Positions 34,401-48,425 are shown, counted from the stretch's first letter. The stretch: DNA of 64,000 bases from Aspergillus flavus (GCF_009017415.1 NC_092406.1:4464001-4528000), one strand, 5' to 3'. Notes: generated by a model from the sequence alone, not told the origin. Made by a program: numbers and translations.

Positions 34401-35337
34401 AGCGTAGAAGAGTCTCCAGGGTAGCTTTAATCAAGCTTGGTTGGTTTGCGGTATTGAGCACCTCGGAGCACAACTGGAAGATGGACGAGAATTCCTGTGT
34501 CATAGAAGTCTTCAAATTCCTTGCCTTTACGGAGGTCATCTGGTCTTGAGAAAAGTCGAAGACTTCCTCCGATAGCAAGCGAAGGATTGCCATGTTGTTC
34601 TCACAAATTGAAAGGCTTGTGTGGCAGGACGAGATGATTTCGTTGATAAAAGTCGGCCAATTGTGAGGCCATTCCTGCTTCAAGATGGAAACGAGAACCA
34701 AATTTAGTTTGTTCAAGAACGCTCGCTCGCTCCTTAACTTTTCTTCCGAGCTAGAGTTTTCGATGATAAAGTTAACGATAAAATTTCGGATACCTGCAAC
34801 CGTCAGACAGACTCAGACAGACCCGGATATGAAGCCCTAGCAAGGGATTACCTAGACATTGTTCTCTCGGTAGAACCTTCCATCGAGTCATGATTACATC
34901 GTCAAGAACTTGGAGAGCAAGATCTAGAATCATCAGCACAATTCCAATCAACATACTCGAGGGTCGATATCGCACATTTGGTCTGTGGATACGATGACTC
35001 CTGGAGAATATTCCCTACAATTAACCAGGCATCCGGATTTTGCTTAAACTGGTAATCCAAGATAGGTCAGATATTCCCTTTTCTGCGGTGTATATCAACG
35101 GCTCCTTTTAGACTCACTTCTGTCAATGTTTGCTGGGCTTGCTTTTGCTGTAGTTTGCAATTATAAGATCAGTGCTCTGCATCATTGCACAGGGATCGTA
35201 AGGTAGATGAATAAAGGAAAATACAGGAAGCTACTGAAAGGAGGACGCAGGATTTCTTTGGGACAACACACCAGGTCTCCTTTGCCTTCGTAGAAGGCTT
35301 GGACAGTGTTGTCCAACTCCTGTATGGATACCGACAT
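31443..35337 (-). CDS. kapK: Exportin-1 (Crm1/KapK), nuclear export receptor
   Basis: Eleven exons: 35272-35337, 35118-35147, 34976-35048, 34852-34923, 34081-34793, 33236-34007, 32715-33185, 32423-32652, 31967-32345, 31742-31913, 31443-31683; 3,219 nt, 1,072 residues. It is a HEAT-repeat karyopherin that exports proteins bearing leucine-rich nuclear export signals together with RanGTP. N-terminal importin-beta region: [40 protein letters not shown]. The NES-groove region has [40 protein letters not shown] and [20 protein letters not shown]. In the leptomycin B position, Cys in human and fission yeast, this protein has Thr (residue 525). Later blocks: [40 protein letters not shown]. It ends with a Glu/Asp-rich tail, SEMDQEDEL. 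The five short 5' exons (22, 10, 24, 24 codons and so on) are a normal fungal arrangement. Confidence 0.96.
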
Positions 35338-38183
35338 TCCGTTCACGAAGCTGGCGATACGGCCCTTTGCACAGCTTGTCGACGCGTCCCAGACACAAGC
35401 GCAGGTAAAGAGGATTTTAAGTTAACTCAATATAAAAATTTGCAGGTACTATGACAAGTACAGGGTAAAGCAAATGGATGGAATGCGTGGTGGGGTTAAG
35501 GCTCTCTCTTGGAGGGGTTCGCCGGAAGTAAGCTCCTCAAAGCAAATTACTACTGTTTTGACGAGAGGGAAAATGCCAGAGGTGAAGTGGGGCTGTATGG
35601 CCCAGCTTGAGATGCAGGCGCGAGTTTGGGATATGGATAACCCAAGAAGGGGTAAACAAAAAAAATCCGTGTAGACTCAACTCACTGGCGGTGTGAACAG
35701 CGCGTTGCTCAAGTTATTGGAACTCTATCGGGTACGATGTAATTAAACTCGTTAGTAACTGATTACGTCCAAGTAGGATTAGTCAGCTTCCCTTTTGGAA
35801 ATAGCTGAAGATAACCCATGAAAATTAAAATTGATTTACAATACGGAGGGAGTTTCACCAAGGGACTCCCAAGTACTCTAAGAGCCCATCCCAGTCTACC
35901 TAGGTCGCCGCACTATCTATAACCTATATAGAATCAAGAAACGCTAGGCTACGATTGAGAATAGGTACCTCTTACCATGTGCTCCTGGGAAAGCCGCGCG
36001 TTCATATCAGCATCGTACAAGTAGTTTTGCTGTCTATAGCTAAGAGCGTTCAAATGATTACCGTTGGCTTTGGGGATCTTGATATTGTATAGAAAGGTGA
36101 ATCCAGCCAGGTAGAATGAATGAAAATACGATACAGTTTGTCACCAGATTAATCCTACGTGTAATGACTATACAAGAAAAAGAAGCTGGATCTCAAAAGA
36201 GCTTTGGGCTATGAAAAAGGTAAAGAATGCGAAGGCGATAAATATACACGGGAGCACCGATAATATAGGCAACAAAACATGTTGCCATCTCTTGCTATCA
36301 TGAAATTCACCCCTTATATATACTGTGTACTCCATGTACATGTATATTTTTGTTGGGGGGAAGGGCCAGATATGAACATGACAATGGCTCATCAGGTACT
36401 ATGTATACTGCCGGTACGTGCTATGAACATAAAAGGTACTACCCAGATCGGGTTGGTGTTGAGGTATGGCAGTCAGGTTTGTAACCGCGCTGTCCGGCGC
36501 CAATGGCGAAAATCATGAGGAAGAAGGCCTCTTAAGCGACCAAAATCATGGAAGCGGGAAATACCTCCCCCCACAGAAAGTAATATTCAAACCGCATTGG
36601 AAGTCGGCTGGACCCACTAAACTCTACATCCCCTGCGACCGCCGTGCCGCGCTTCCCTCGCGGATAGAGCGGCAGCGAACCATTACAATCCAAGCATGGC
36701 CCAGGGGCCAGCCCTCCAGGACATCTGTTGGTGGCGTGTCGCCTGAGCACCATCACTCGCAAGCATGAGACCCATGTTAGACTAACCAAAGGCCGCTATA
36801 GCCAATCATTTTCCTTGCGTAGCCATCGGGGGATGGTCGATCGCGCGGTAACTTCAATCCAGCCACTAACTTCCCATCAGCCAGCTGGCAGCCGCATTGC
36901 CATGAAGCAAGTAGGAATATGAACCAATACTGTACTATGGAATCCCCTGGTCAGCTTCTTCTTCACCTCAACATCCCCCTACCCGTGCTAGCTTTTGGTT
37001 CACATTTGAGGTAATACCTATCTAATTTACTTCTTTTCATTTACTGTGTAAATTCATCCCTCCCTCCTTTTAGTTTGGGGGGGAAGAGAGAGAGAATAGA
37101 AAAGAGAATAAAAAAGGGAAAGGGAAAAGATACTACTCTACTCGCTGCATTCAGCCATTGTCAGCTATCGCTTACCCTTTCTTCTAGGTTCCCTCCACTC
37201 CCAATACGGGGTCATTAATAACCCCCTCTTCTTTCTTGCTTTTGCCTCTTCCCCTCTCTTAGTAAATCCAAGAGTACTCTGCTACCTACGTCCCGGAATA
37301 TTTACTTTTCTTCTCTCCTGTTTCACTTTCTTTTTTTATTTATTTATTGTTTTCTTTATTAGTGGAGGAGGTAGATGCATTATTCTATTCAGGCTTGTGT
37401 TTTTGCATTCTTACACCAGCAATCAATCACCACAGCCGCCACATTTCCCTCCTCTACCGTCTTCTTGTACTGTCGTTACTACTACCGCCCCTTCCTCTCG
37501 TCCTATGGACCGTATATGCTCATCGTTGTAGATTCCTGTATCCCATAAATCTTCGTCACTAAACGCTTCTTTCCCCGTCAACTCAACCTATCCACTACAG
37601 AAACAAGCGTTATCATTCGTACCGATATCTCACTTTGCGCTTTTCTTTCCCTTACGCTGAGGTTGATCCCATACCTGGTGCCTTCTAATCCCGTCCCGGT
37701 CTGCTATCTCCTACTTCCACGATACCTACGAAGCAGCCCTACTGAACTTATCTTGAACCTCACCTGGTGCATGGCCTCGGGATAGCCGTACAGGCCAATC
37801 AATACATTGAGTCTAAAAAAATTCTTGCCGTTAAATTTGGTGCTTTATATCTCTTATCCTCCATTGCTTCCGAAGAGTGAACCTGCGCGCAGGATTGCCT
37901 CTCCATCCTCGATTGATGCAACTCCTTCCAGTTCTAGTTCTAGTTGACGGCGCGCAAGGTGGAATAGTACTCCTTTGGCGAAGATTTAATTGGCCGCAGC
38001 ATCTGTGTGACACCAGCTGAAGATACCGCTGCGCTCACAAGGGACTTGCGAGAGAACAATAGAAATAACCTTCCACTGCGCGTTGGAACTCAGGTGGTGG
38101 AACCTGAAGGCTTTATATCGAGGGTCACATCTATCAGTTGTAGCTGGACCACTTCTACCACTATTACCACAGTTGTTTGCAAC
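35338..38183. promoter_or_regulatory. Long divergent intergenic region, crm1 / Zn2Cys6-acetyltransferase gene
   Basis: About 2.8 kb. The last 1.1 kb before the plus-strand gene (37050-38180) is pyrimidine-rich, with purine and TTTATTTATTTATT tracts, and looks like a long promoter and 5' leader. 36470-36900 is comparatively G+C-rich. Open frames are short and without family likeness. A gene in 35340-36900 cannot be excluded, but I see none. Confidence 0.45.
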
Positions 38184-40362
38184 ATGACTGCCGTCACCTC
38201 CGCCTCAATGATTAACGACCACGAATCAGAGGGTTCCAGAACAGACCACAGTCCCTCTCGATTTACAGCTGTTAATGGAAAGGATTCCTTGATATCTGCG
38301 ACACCGACGTCTGTTCCTGCCGTCCCTGGCTCAGCAACGGACGAAGATTCACGAGAACCCTCTGAGCACTGTGGAAGAAACGGTTACGATGATACAACAC
38401 ATCGGCATGAGGAACGAATGCGGGAGAATGGAAACATCAAGAACGACCAAGAAGATCGACGGTCACAACGATCGTCCTCGCAATGTGCTGTGTCTGTTAC
38501 TGGCAGAAGCAAACGAAAGAGGTCGGGATCTGGTGAACATGAAGACGATGCTCATACCACTCACAGGGCTCCGAAAAGCCCAGCCTCTCACCTAGATGAC
38601 GCCACAAATCAACATGTGCACCCATGTACATCCAACGGAAGCACGACATCCCAGGCTGACCAGGATTTCAAGAACACGTCCCCCTCGGTGTACGCAAGGC
38701 CAGAGGGGAGTGAGGATTCGCGAACCTCAGCAAATACTACCTGGCATGAGTATGACGCCCAATTGGTCAGCCAAGCACAACGTGCGCAACAGATTGATGC
38801 ATCAGATGCTCAATTGGCAGAGGCACTCCAACGTGAGGCTCAGGGGCATGATGTAACTCAGAAGAATTGGACTACGGTCAGTCGCTCAATAGAAGGTACC
38901 ACACAGAATGAGCAGTCTTCATCATCGTTGGCTGGGTTTTCCCAGGAGCGGCCGCAAACTGCTGTACAAGTTGCGCCAAAGAGAAAGCGCGTTTTCAGCA
39001 ACAGGACTAAAACTGGGTGTATGACGTGCCGAAGAAGAAAGAAAAAATGTGACGAGCAACACCCTGCATGTAAGTTCCTTGTTGAATAGCTCTTTTGAGT
39101 TGGGCAACAATTCCGTGTAGTCTAACCTCAATGTAGGTAATAATTGCATCAGAGGTGGTTTTCTCTGTGAGGGCTACTCCTCGCGGAGTACGTGGCAGAA
39201 GCCGTCAAGTGGGAAAACACCAGTTCCGTTACAATCAAAGGAGGGCTATGCAGACGTCGGCAGTCAATACGTACATGACATCAGCCAACAACATGATCGA
39301 CAACAAAGTTTGGCTGAACAACTCGAGGGAGGAAAGGTGCGGTCGATTATTGTAGAGGACAACGACCGTACCACTACACACTTAAACAACTCAAGCCCAA
39401 CAGGCGTTGGTTCGGGCCGTGGATCGTGGTCCAAACGGTCCTGGCCGAATACAGGCCACACTACTTATATCACTGATCATATCGCAAAGTCTGATTACCG
39501 AGATGTACCATCCATCCATGAGCTACCACGCGAGAGTCACTCCAAGACAGATTATCAGATTGTGCCACCGATTCGGGAGCTGTCACACGGTACCGCCCAT
39601 GGGAAACCGGGGGTCTCGCTTTTTCAAGGCGGAATTGACCAGCGGCCAACTCTTGCGACTAATGTGGACACTAGCAGTCCCCAAGCCCAGGCGCGAATGG
39701 CCCTGAGCATTGAACATCAGTTGTCTGCGCGCACCATCCCCGGTGAGGAGACAGAAAAAGATAAAATGATACGTGGTGAACTTTACCGGCCCTTCGATGT
39801 TCATCTTGTGGAAGAGAGAGAGCGCTGTAAGGCCGCGCTGTGGCGGTTCAACAGTGCCTGCAATCCCGTTTCTGGACTAAGCAATAAAGAACAAAACCGC
39901 CTTTTGAAAGAAATTTTAGTACCACCTACTTCAGCAGTGGGTTCACCCTCGGGTGTCACTTCCCCTCGCCCAACGGGTTCCATCGGGCAAGGTGCGGTTG
40001 TTGAAGCGCCCTTCCAGTGCCATTACGGATATAACGTTCATATTGGCGAGGACGTGATGATATCTGAGAGTTGTTTATTTGTGGATGATTGTCCTATCAC
40101 TATTGGTGCCCACACGTGGATTGGCCCCAGGGTGACTATTCTCAGTTCAATGGCCCATGCAAATATGCAGGAGCGTAAAGGGTCTCAAAGCCGTCATCAG
40201 GGACGACCCGTGACGATTGAAGAAGATTGCTACGTCGGCGCTGGCTGCACAATTTACCCTGGTGTTCGCCTTCGACGTGGAGCTTATGTGGCACCGGGTG
40301 AAGTTGTCAAATCCGATATCGTAGCTTATGGGTTTCAGGGTCTTAAACCTAGCTACATGTGA
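38184..40362 (+). CDS. Zn2Cys6 zinc-cluster protein fused to a maltose/galactoside-type O-acetyltransferase
   Basis: Two exons, 38184-39069 and 39137-40362, joined GCA T|GT AAT; 2,112 nt, 703 residues. The ATG at 38184 is the first in frame; longer readings need GTG. Residues 1-270 are Ser/Thr/Asp-rich and probably disordered, with basic patches (GRSKRKRSGSG, APKRKRVFSNRTK). The Zn2Cys6 cluster lies at 279-306: CMTCRRRKKKC, then CNNC and C306, spacing C2C6C6C2C6C. The intron splits Cys296. After a linker, residues about 504-556 form a maltose-acetyltransferase N-terminal (Mac) domain (DKMIRGELYRPFDVHLVEER), and 579-703 a left-handed beta-helix with PITIGAHTWIGPRVTIL and PVTIEEDCYVGAGCTIYPGV. 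A His in SSMAHANMQER stands where the catalytic His of the family lies. DNA binding and acetyl transfer are both predicted; the acetyl acceptor is unknown. Confidence 0.88.
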
Positions 40363-40933
40363 GAACACATTCATCGCTCCGCACTTATATGGAGTTGCTT
40401 GAATTTGTGGTTGATACTATTGTCTGGGGCTGCAATTTCCGCAGCTGCAACTTCTGATCATGCAATTACCACTCTCGTCAGCTTTTTGTAAACTATTCGT
40501 TCACTTTCATTTCCTTGGCCCGTTTTCCCATTTGGCAGGCTTTTTATTAGTGCCTATCTTCTTCTCAGACCAGGATTCTGACCGGTTCAGGACATACGGT
40601 TCATGCTACGAGGTTTCATGTGACAATTCCGGCCACCTTCTTAGTATATATATAATTGATGATTCATCCTGCTGCTCATTTCGCACCCGCATATCTCGGA
40701 GGAATTGGTATACTTGTATTTATTAGAAGTGGTCACTTGGCACCATCAGCTTGGTGTATCTTTTATAAAAGTATCTAGGCAATATATACACATGGCGTGG
40801 CATTACGTTAAATAAGCAACCTAGAGAATCCCCAACGAGATACCGAGACTTCTACTCCAATAGGTATGATTCAAACGCGATCGTCACTGCTATTTATCTG
40901 GTGGATGCTTTCATCACGCTCCATCTAGCTAAA
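40363..40933. other. Convergent 3' region
   Basis: About 570 bases between the fusion gene's stop and the HEM2 stop. T-rich, then A+T-rich. An open frame at 40460-40726 has no family likeness. It presumably contains both 3' UTRs. Confidence 0.45.
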
Positions 40934-42109
<1,176 letters not shown>

Positions 42110-42600
42110 AATGACAGGAGCGGCAAGCAAGTGGGGTGCTATGGAAGATAGAAACGCGGTGGAGGGAAGGAAAGAGAATAGCGCCTGTGCCACTGGCAGA
42201 ATACGACTTCGCAGGGCAATGATATAGATGGCCAGCGATCCAGGTCAGTACATTTGTTGCAATTTTCAGGTACAAGTAAGGATTTAAGGATCATAGAACA
42301 ACGCTAGGGGCGTTATATATAGCGAAAAAGTATTGTATTGGGACAGGGTCGGGGGATGTGAGATATGTACGAACGGAGACTGGCTGTAGACTGGTGGCTA
42401 AGAAAATGTTCAGGCCTCGATAGCCGAGGATACCATAATCCGCCTGGGCTAGATCTGTAAGGCGATTACGGAGGGTTACCATTGGTCCAGGTTTGGTATC
42501 TCTGTGCCGATCCTACTAATTAGTAGTATGTACAGTCAGCTACCGGAAGTCATAAGTTGCCACTAAATCGCTTGGTAACCCGCTTAGTCAAGGTCATCTA
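42110..42600. promoter_or_regulatory. HEM2 promoter region and edge of the A+T-rich block
   Basis: About 490 bases upstream of the HEM2 start on its own strand. Base composition is still normal. From about 42595 it turns abruptly into A+T-rich sequence, so this is the whole gene-type DNA left to serve as promoter. Confidence 0.55.
42481..42485 (-). promoter_or_regulatory. CCAAT box upstream of HEM2
   Basis: ATTGG on the plus strand is CCAAT in the direction of HEM2, about 370 bases before its start codon. In Aspergillus the CCAAT-binding complex with HapX controls haem and iron genes, so the site is of interest, but a single CCAAT can occur by chance. Confidence 0.3.
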
Positions 42601-42700
42601 AAAAGGCCATAAAATCATTATTTACTAAACTATTCAAAAAATAAATATATCTATAAAATTAATAGAATCCCTAGATTCTATATAATTAGTATTTAATAGG

Positions 42701-42710
42701 CCCCCCCCCC
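42701..42710 (+). repeat. C10 homopolymer at the block edge
   Basis: Ten C in a row, preceded by TTTAATAGG and followed by GGCACACCTC, inside otherwise A+T-rich DNA. The string CCGGCACACC straddling it also occurs in the ends of the palindromic element at 24359-24900; ten matching bases are too few to call a second copy. Confidence 0.9.
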
Positions 42711-43132
42711 GGCACACCTCTAGATAGATAGATATTTACCTAGATATAGAATTATAAAGATACTCTATATTATACTGAGTATATCAAGAGTATATATAGA
42801 GAAAGTTATTATTTTATTTAATTATTAATCTATTTAAATAACTAATAAATAGCTACTATACTAATATAATCAATAAGTGAGCTATATACATAAGGAAGCT
42901 ATATTATATTATAATACAATACTAGTAGTTCTATTATCTATAGTATTAGTTCTATATAATAGATTATTATTAATACCTGTAGAGAACTCTATACTTTTAG
43001 TCTTAGATAGTAAATTAAAATATTATTTTTATTTAATATAATAATCTAATATCTATTAATTTATAATAATTAATAATATATCTAGAATCTTTAAAGATTA
43101 TCTAAAAACTAAAAATACTATTAAATTTAAAA

Positions 43133-43166
<34 letters not shown>
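43133..43166. repeat. (ATT)n microsatellite
   Basis: About eleven ATT units in a row, at the start of a segment that reappears near 63.7 kb, where the corresponding place carries (ATA)n repeats. Confidence 0.9.
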
Positions 43167-43432
43167 TATATAATTAATATTAGATAATTAAATAATAGTA
43201 GATTAATATACTTAATAAATATAATAATAAAATAAAAATAGATTTAAAATATTTAATATATCTAGAGATTGTAATTATAGTATATAAAATAGTTAAGAAA
43301 AGTTTATTAATAATTCTAAATTAATTATAAATACTAAAGACTATATTTATTTAATAATAAAAAATATTAATAACTATATTTAATTAATAATAGAGAAAAT
43401 TAATAATTATATAATTATAAAAAAGTTTACTA
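43165..43432 (+). repeat. Left part of dispersed repeat, copy 1 (interrupted by the Fot1-like element)
   Basis: This segment can be aligned by eye with 63690-63950: both contain TTAATATTAGATAA near the start, then GTAATTATAGTATA or AATAATTATAGTATAG, and end with ACTATATTTAATTAATAATA, followed by TATTATAAAAAA-type sequence. The alignment resumes after the inserted element at 45305 (TATTAATTAATTATC, AATAATAATAAAAATTAAT). Nature of the repeat unknown. Confidence 0.6.
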
Positions 43433-45304
43433 ATATAATTGGTAAGCAAGCTGCGCATATAAGCGAGCTGTGTATCAACCACTATATAGAAATTTAAAAT
43501 AATTAAAATACTATAAATTCTGACCTCTATATAAAAATAAATAGTTCTATTAATTTAGATAATATATAATTTTATAACTTTATATACTATAGCTAAAATA
43601 TTTAGATAGAATATATTTAAAATCTAATTTAATAGATAAAAATCTATTTATTTATATAGTTTTATTTATTTAATTTTAATATTTAATAAGAATTTAGACT
43701 TTAGATATTAATATATTTTTTTTAAAAATAATTTATTTAATAAAATACTTTTATTTTTTAAGCTATTTTTTATATATAGTCTAATATTATTTTAATTAAT
43801 ATTTTAATATTATTATATTATTTATAGTTTATTTAATATTTTTAATTAATTAATTTAAATTAATTTTAATAAATAAATTAGAATTATAAAATTAATTTTT
43901 AAATAGCTTTTTAAATATAGATTCTAATTTTTTTAACTATTTAATTATATAAAATATTTTAATTACTAAATTATTTTAGCTACTAGATCTATTATTTAAA
44001 GATATAAAAATTTTAAATTAAATTATTAATTAAGAAAAAATATACTTAAAATTTAAAAAAATTAAATTAATAGTTTTAAAAATATTATAAATATTATTAT
44101 TAATAAAAATTACTATATAAATTTAAGAATATATTTTTAAAAAATTAAATTTATTAATATAATTAAATTTATAGTATATTTTAGATTTAATTAAATCTTT
44201 ATATAAATTTTTTAATAGTAAAAAAATAGTAATATTAAATAATTAAAATTTATAAAAAATATATATAAATATATAGATTAATATAATATTATTCTCTATA
44301 TAGATTTAATTAAATTAAGATATTAGATAACTATTATAACTATTTAAAATAAATAAATAATATTTTTTTATAAATTAGCTAATAATATAAGATATAAAAT
44401 AATTTTATAATTAATATAGATTAATTTTATTATTTATTTAGCTATTAGAACTAATCTCTATTTTTTAATTAAAAAAAATTTTATTATTTTTATATTAAAT
44501 CTCTATATATATTTTATTTTTAAAAATAATATAGAAAAATAAAATTTATCTATTAAAATTAATATATTCTATAATAATAATCTATTTTTAATTTTTTAAT
44601 TATAATAAAAATAGTTTTTTTAATATATTAGATCTAATAATAATTTTAACTATAGCTATTAGATCTATTATAAATCTTATTTTATTAAAATTATAAATAT
44701 TATTTAAAACTATATTATATTTTTAAATAATTTTATTTATCTACTTAAATTAAGTATTTAAATCTTAGAATTCTTTATTTTAATATATTAATAGTTATAG
44801 CGATATATAAAATAGATTTTAAATTTAGATATATATCTAATAAAATTATATATCTATTTCTTTTCTATAGTAGTAGAGAGAGAGATAGTATTATATTTTA
44901 AAAATAAAATATTAGCCATTTCTTATATATATATAGATTAAGAAGATACTCTATACTTATTTAATAAAAAAATCTATTTTTTAAATAATTTCTTTTTACT
45001 AATAGTTATTTTATAACTATTAGCGCGTTGCTTACTTTTAAAAGAGATTCTTTTTAAATAACTATATAGAGTAGATTTAAAAAGATTAAATATATCGGTG
45101 GTCTTTTTAAAACTACTAAATTTATTTTTTTTTAAAGCTAATATAGCTAATAGAATCTGGCCTTTCTATTCAACGTATGATTTTAATGATTTAGATATTT
45201 TTAGTAATATAGCTAATGTTTTAATTCTCTAAGAAATTGAGGCGCGTAGAAAATACGTTGGGTATATAGCTTGCTTGTGTGTGCAGCTCGCTTACCGATT
45301 ACGT
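43433..45304 (-). mobile_element. RIP-decayed Fot1/pogo-like DNA transposon
   Basis: 1,872 bp between TA dinucleotides (43431-43432 and 45305-45306). The right end, read inward, is ACGTAATCGGTAAGCGAGCT; the left end is ATATAATTGGTAAGCAAGCT. The inverted repeats continue for about 45 bases, and nearly every mismatch is C/T or G/A. Size, TA target and the ACGTAATC-type terminus fit the Fot1/Tan1 group of pogo elements; I rely on memory for that comparison. The interior is A+T-rich; on the minus strand the readable coding remnants begin near the right end (45200-44800). All frames are full of TAA/TAG, so it is dead. It is inserted into an older repeat. Confidence 0.8.
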
Positions 45305-48300
45305 TATATTAATTAATTATCTAATAATAATAAAAATTAATAAAACTATTATAAAAAAATAAATATCTACTAAAATTATTGAAATAATATAGTAAATAAA
45401 TATTAATCTATTTTTAAAATTTTACTATTATATACTAGATATTTTTATTATTTAAAAAGATTAAATTATATATTAGTAGCTAATAATAAAAAATACAATA
45501 ATATTATTATAATAATATTTCTACTAAATAATAAACTTTTAATTTCTAAATTAAAAATATTTAGTATTAATATATCTCTAGTATTTATATTTATTGGATA
45601 TAAATAGATTATAATTAAATATTTTTTAAAAATATATAGTATTTATAATAGACTAGTAATTAATAGTATTTATTTACTATTATAATAATTAGATTACTTT
45701 ATAATAATTTCTTTAATTAAATATTATTATTACTATTAAAATTATATAAATAATACTTAGATTCTATTTTTATAAATAAGCTAATTATAGTTATTATATA
45801 CTAGTTATTATTAAATTTTATATTAAATAATAGCTATCTATTAGATTATATTAGATTTTATGTTCTATTAATAATCTGCTAGAATTTATTAAATAAAATA
45901 GATATATCTAGATTATATATATCTAGTATTTAGTTAATGAAAAATAATATATATATTTATATTTATTTAAAAATAGTATTATATATTATATATTTATTAG
46001 CTATTTTACTTATTTATTTTAATTATGTTAAACTTAGTATAGTATTATATATATTAGTTAAAATGTAATTATTAAGTAATTTATATTAAATAATAAAGAG
46101 TAATGATTAATAATTATAAAAATTATAGATATATAATAAAATAAAAAATATTTACAAAAAAATAAATATAGTTAAATTAAAATAAGAGATAAAATAAAAT
46201 CAAATAAATAAAAAAATTAATAAAATAATATATAATAAACTATAATATTAATTAACTATTTTTCTAAACTTACTTATTAGATTTTATATGTTAATATTTT
46301 TTATCTAGATCTATTAATTATTTTATATACTATAATCTTTCCATTTAAATAAATATTTAGTAATTAATATTTTTAACTATTTAAAATATTAAAAATAATT
46401 ATTTATAATTCTTTCAATCTTTTAATAATTATTTTGATTAAAAGAGTTTATATTAATTATTTATAAAAATTAAATAAATTATTAATTATATAGATCTATA
46501 GCAGCTAATTTTAATTATATAATAAAAATTATTAAATAGATTTTTTAAATTAAAAAAAATCTATTTTATACATTAGTTATTTTATTTATTTAAAACTAAT
46601 AAAAAACTAGTATATTATTATATAAAATTTAAATCTTTTTTAATTAAAAGATAATAGTTTTTATATAAATATAATTATATTTAATTATTAATATTAAATT
46701 TAATTATTTTATAAAATTAATTATAAATTATTTTTATTTAGATTTCTATATATATAAATATCTTTTCTGTGTTAATTTTTATTAAAAATTATTAAATTCA
46801 AAAAGATTTTTATCAAGCTCTATAGCTATTAAAATTCTATCTTAATTAGTAATTTAAATAGTATATTTTTTATTAATATATTAGATAAATTATTAATTAT
46901 TATAGTAATTAATAATAATAAATATATTTAGTTAATATTTTAATAATTAGATTATTTATTCAAAGTATTTATTTATTTAAAAATAGTATATAATATTATA
47001 TAGCTATTTAGTCTGTAATTTAATAAATAATTTTTTTTAAAATTTTTATTTATCATAAATTATATAGAGATTATCTAGTTATAATATTAAAAAAATATAA
47101 TAACTATTTTATTACTATTATATAATCTATATTATATTTTGTAATTCTAATCTATTTTATTTTATAAATTTATTATATATAATAAATAGTTAATTAAACA
47201 ATTATTAACTAATAAATAGATTTATTATAAAATCTATTATTATAATATAGAATAGAATTAGTAATATTAATATTGATTTAAAAAAATTATAGAGTATATA
47301 ATAATATATTTTATTAAATAAATAAATTAAATACTTTACTCTATATATATATATATAGTAACTTTTTTTATAATATATTATTAATCTATCTATAGCTACT
47401 CAATATTTATTTTAATCTTAATTATTATTATTATTATTATATAATAGTTTAAAAATAGATTTAACTAATAGTTAAGAGATGTATAACTAAAGATCTTTTT
47501 AATAATTAATTTTTTTAATTATATATAGTATACTATTACTTCTAATATAAAATAAATAATTAAAATTAATTATCCTTTTTAAATTAAATTATATCTAATA
47601 TTAAAAAAAATATAAGATTTATTTTTATATATTTTACAAATAAACTTTCCAAAATCTAATAATAATTCGATTAATAGATATATAAATAAAGCGTTAAAAT
47701 TAATTATTCTATTATTCAAAATTAAAATATGTATTTTATCTAGTCTATAAAATACTTTCAAATAAAACTATTATATATATATATATAAATACGCGAACTA
47801 AATATTAATTTAAATATTTAATAATAATAGTATTTAAAACTATCAATTTATCTATATTAATTATTACTATATAATCTATATAAATAATAGTTAATTAATA
47901 TAAGATTTTTATTAGATGTCTAATTTTATATATTATTTAAATTAAATAAAAGACTTTTAACTTAATTAATTAATAATATTATTTAATAATAAATAAGTAT
48001 CTATTTAAAAATAATATTTGCTTTATACTAATTTTAATAGGTAATATTATAAGATTTTAATATTTAAGAAATTATATAATAGACTATTATTTTATAATTC
48101 TTTTTAAAATATCTAAATTGATATATAAGTATAGAACTAGATTAAAATATATTAAAAATTATATTTTACAAATTTAGCTTATAATTTTTTAAATAATTTT
48201 TTTAATTAATATAAGATTAAATGAAAGCGTAAATTATAATTATTTAATATAAAATTTACTAGAAACCAGTATATCTTTAAAAAAATAAAGTTTTATAGTT

Positions 48301-48379
48301 TTATAAAAGACCGGCTTTAATTATATACTATTTATTAAAATAATTTAAATAGTCTATTATATTTAGATATTATATTAAC

Positions 48380-48425
48380 TGCAGGATCCTAATTAGACCT
48401 AGCGCCGAAGCGTCTTTTTATGTAA
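48380..48425. other. Island of normal composition inside the A+T block
   Basis: About 45 bases with CTGCAGGATCC and CCTAGCGCCGAAGCG stand out from A+T-rich surroundings. It may be a transposon terminus spared by RIP because few C or G were in a susceptible context. No partner end found. Confidence 0.3.

Noticed and set aside
38007..38183. 59-residue N-terminal extension of the fusion protein
   Set aside because: It needs a GTG start; the first ATG in frame is at 38184.
42193..42193. Upstream in-frame start giving a 403-residue HEM2 with a hydrophobic leader
   Set aside because: The codon is GTG; the ATG at 42109 begins the usual MSFSNLVSDLA start, and the enzyme is cytosolic.
47579..47761. 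60-codon ORF in the A+T block
   Set aside because: Ile/Asn/Leu/Lys/Tyr-rich translation expected from random A+T sequence; only chance open frame in 21 kb.
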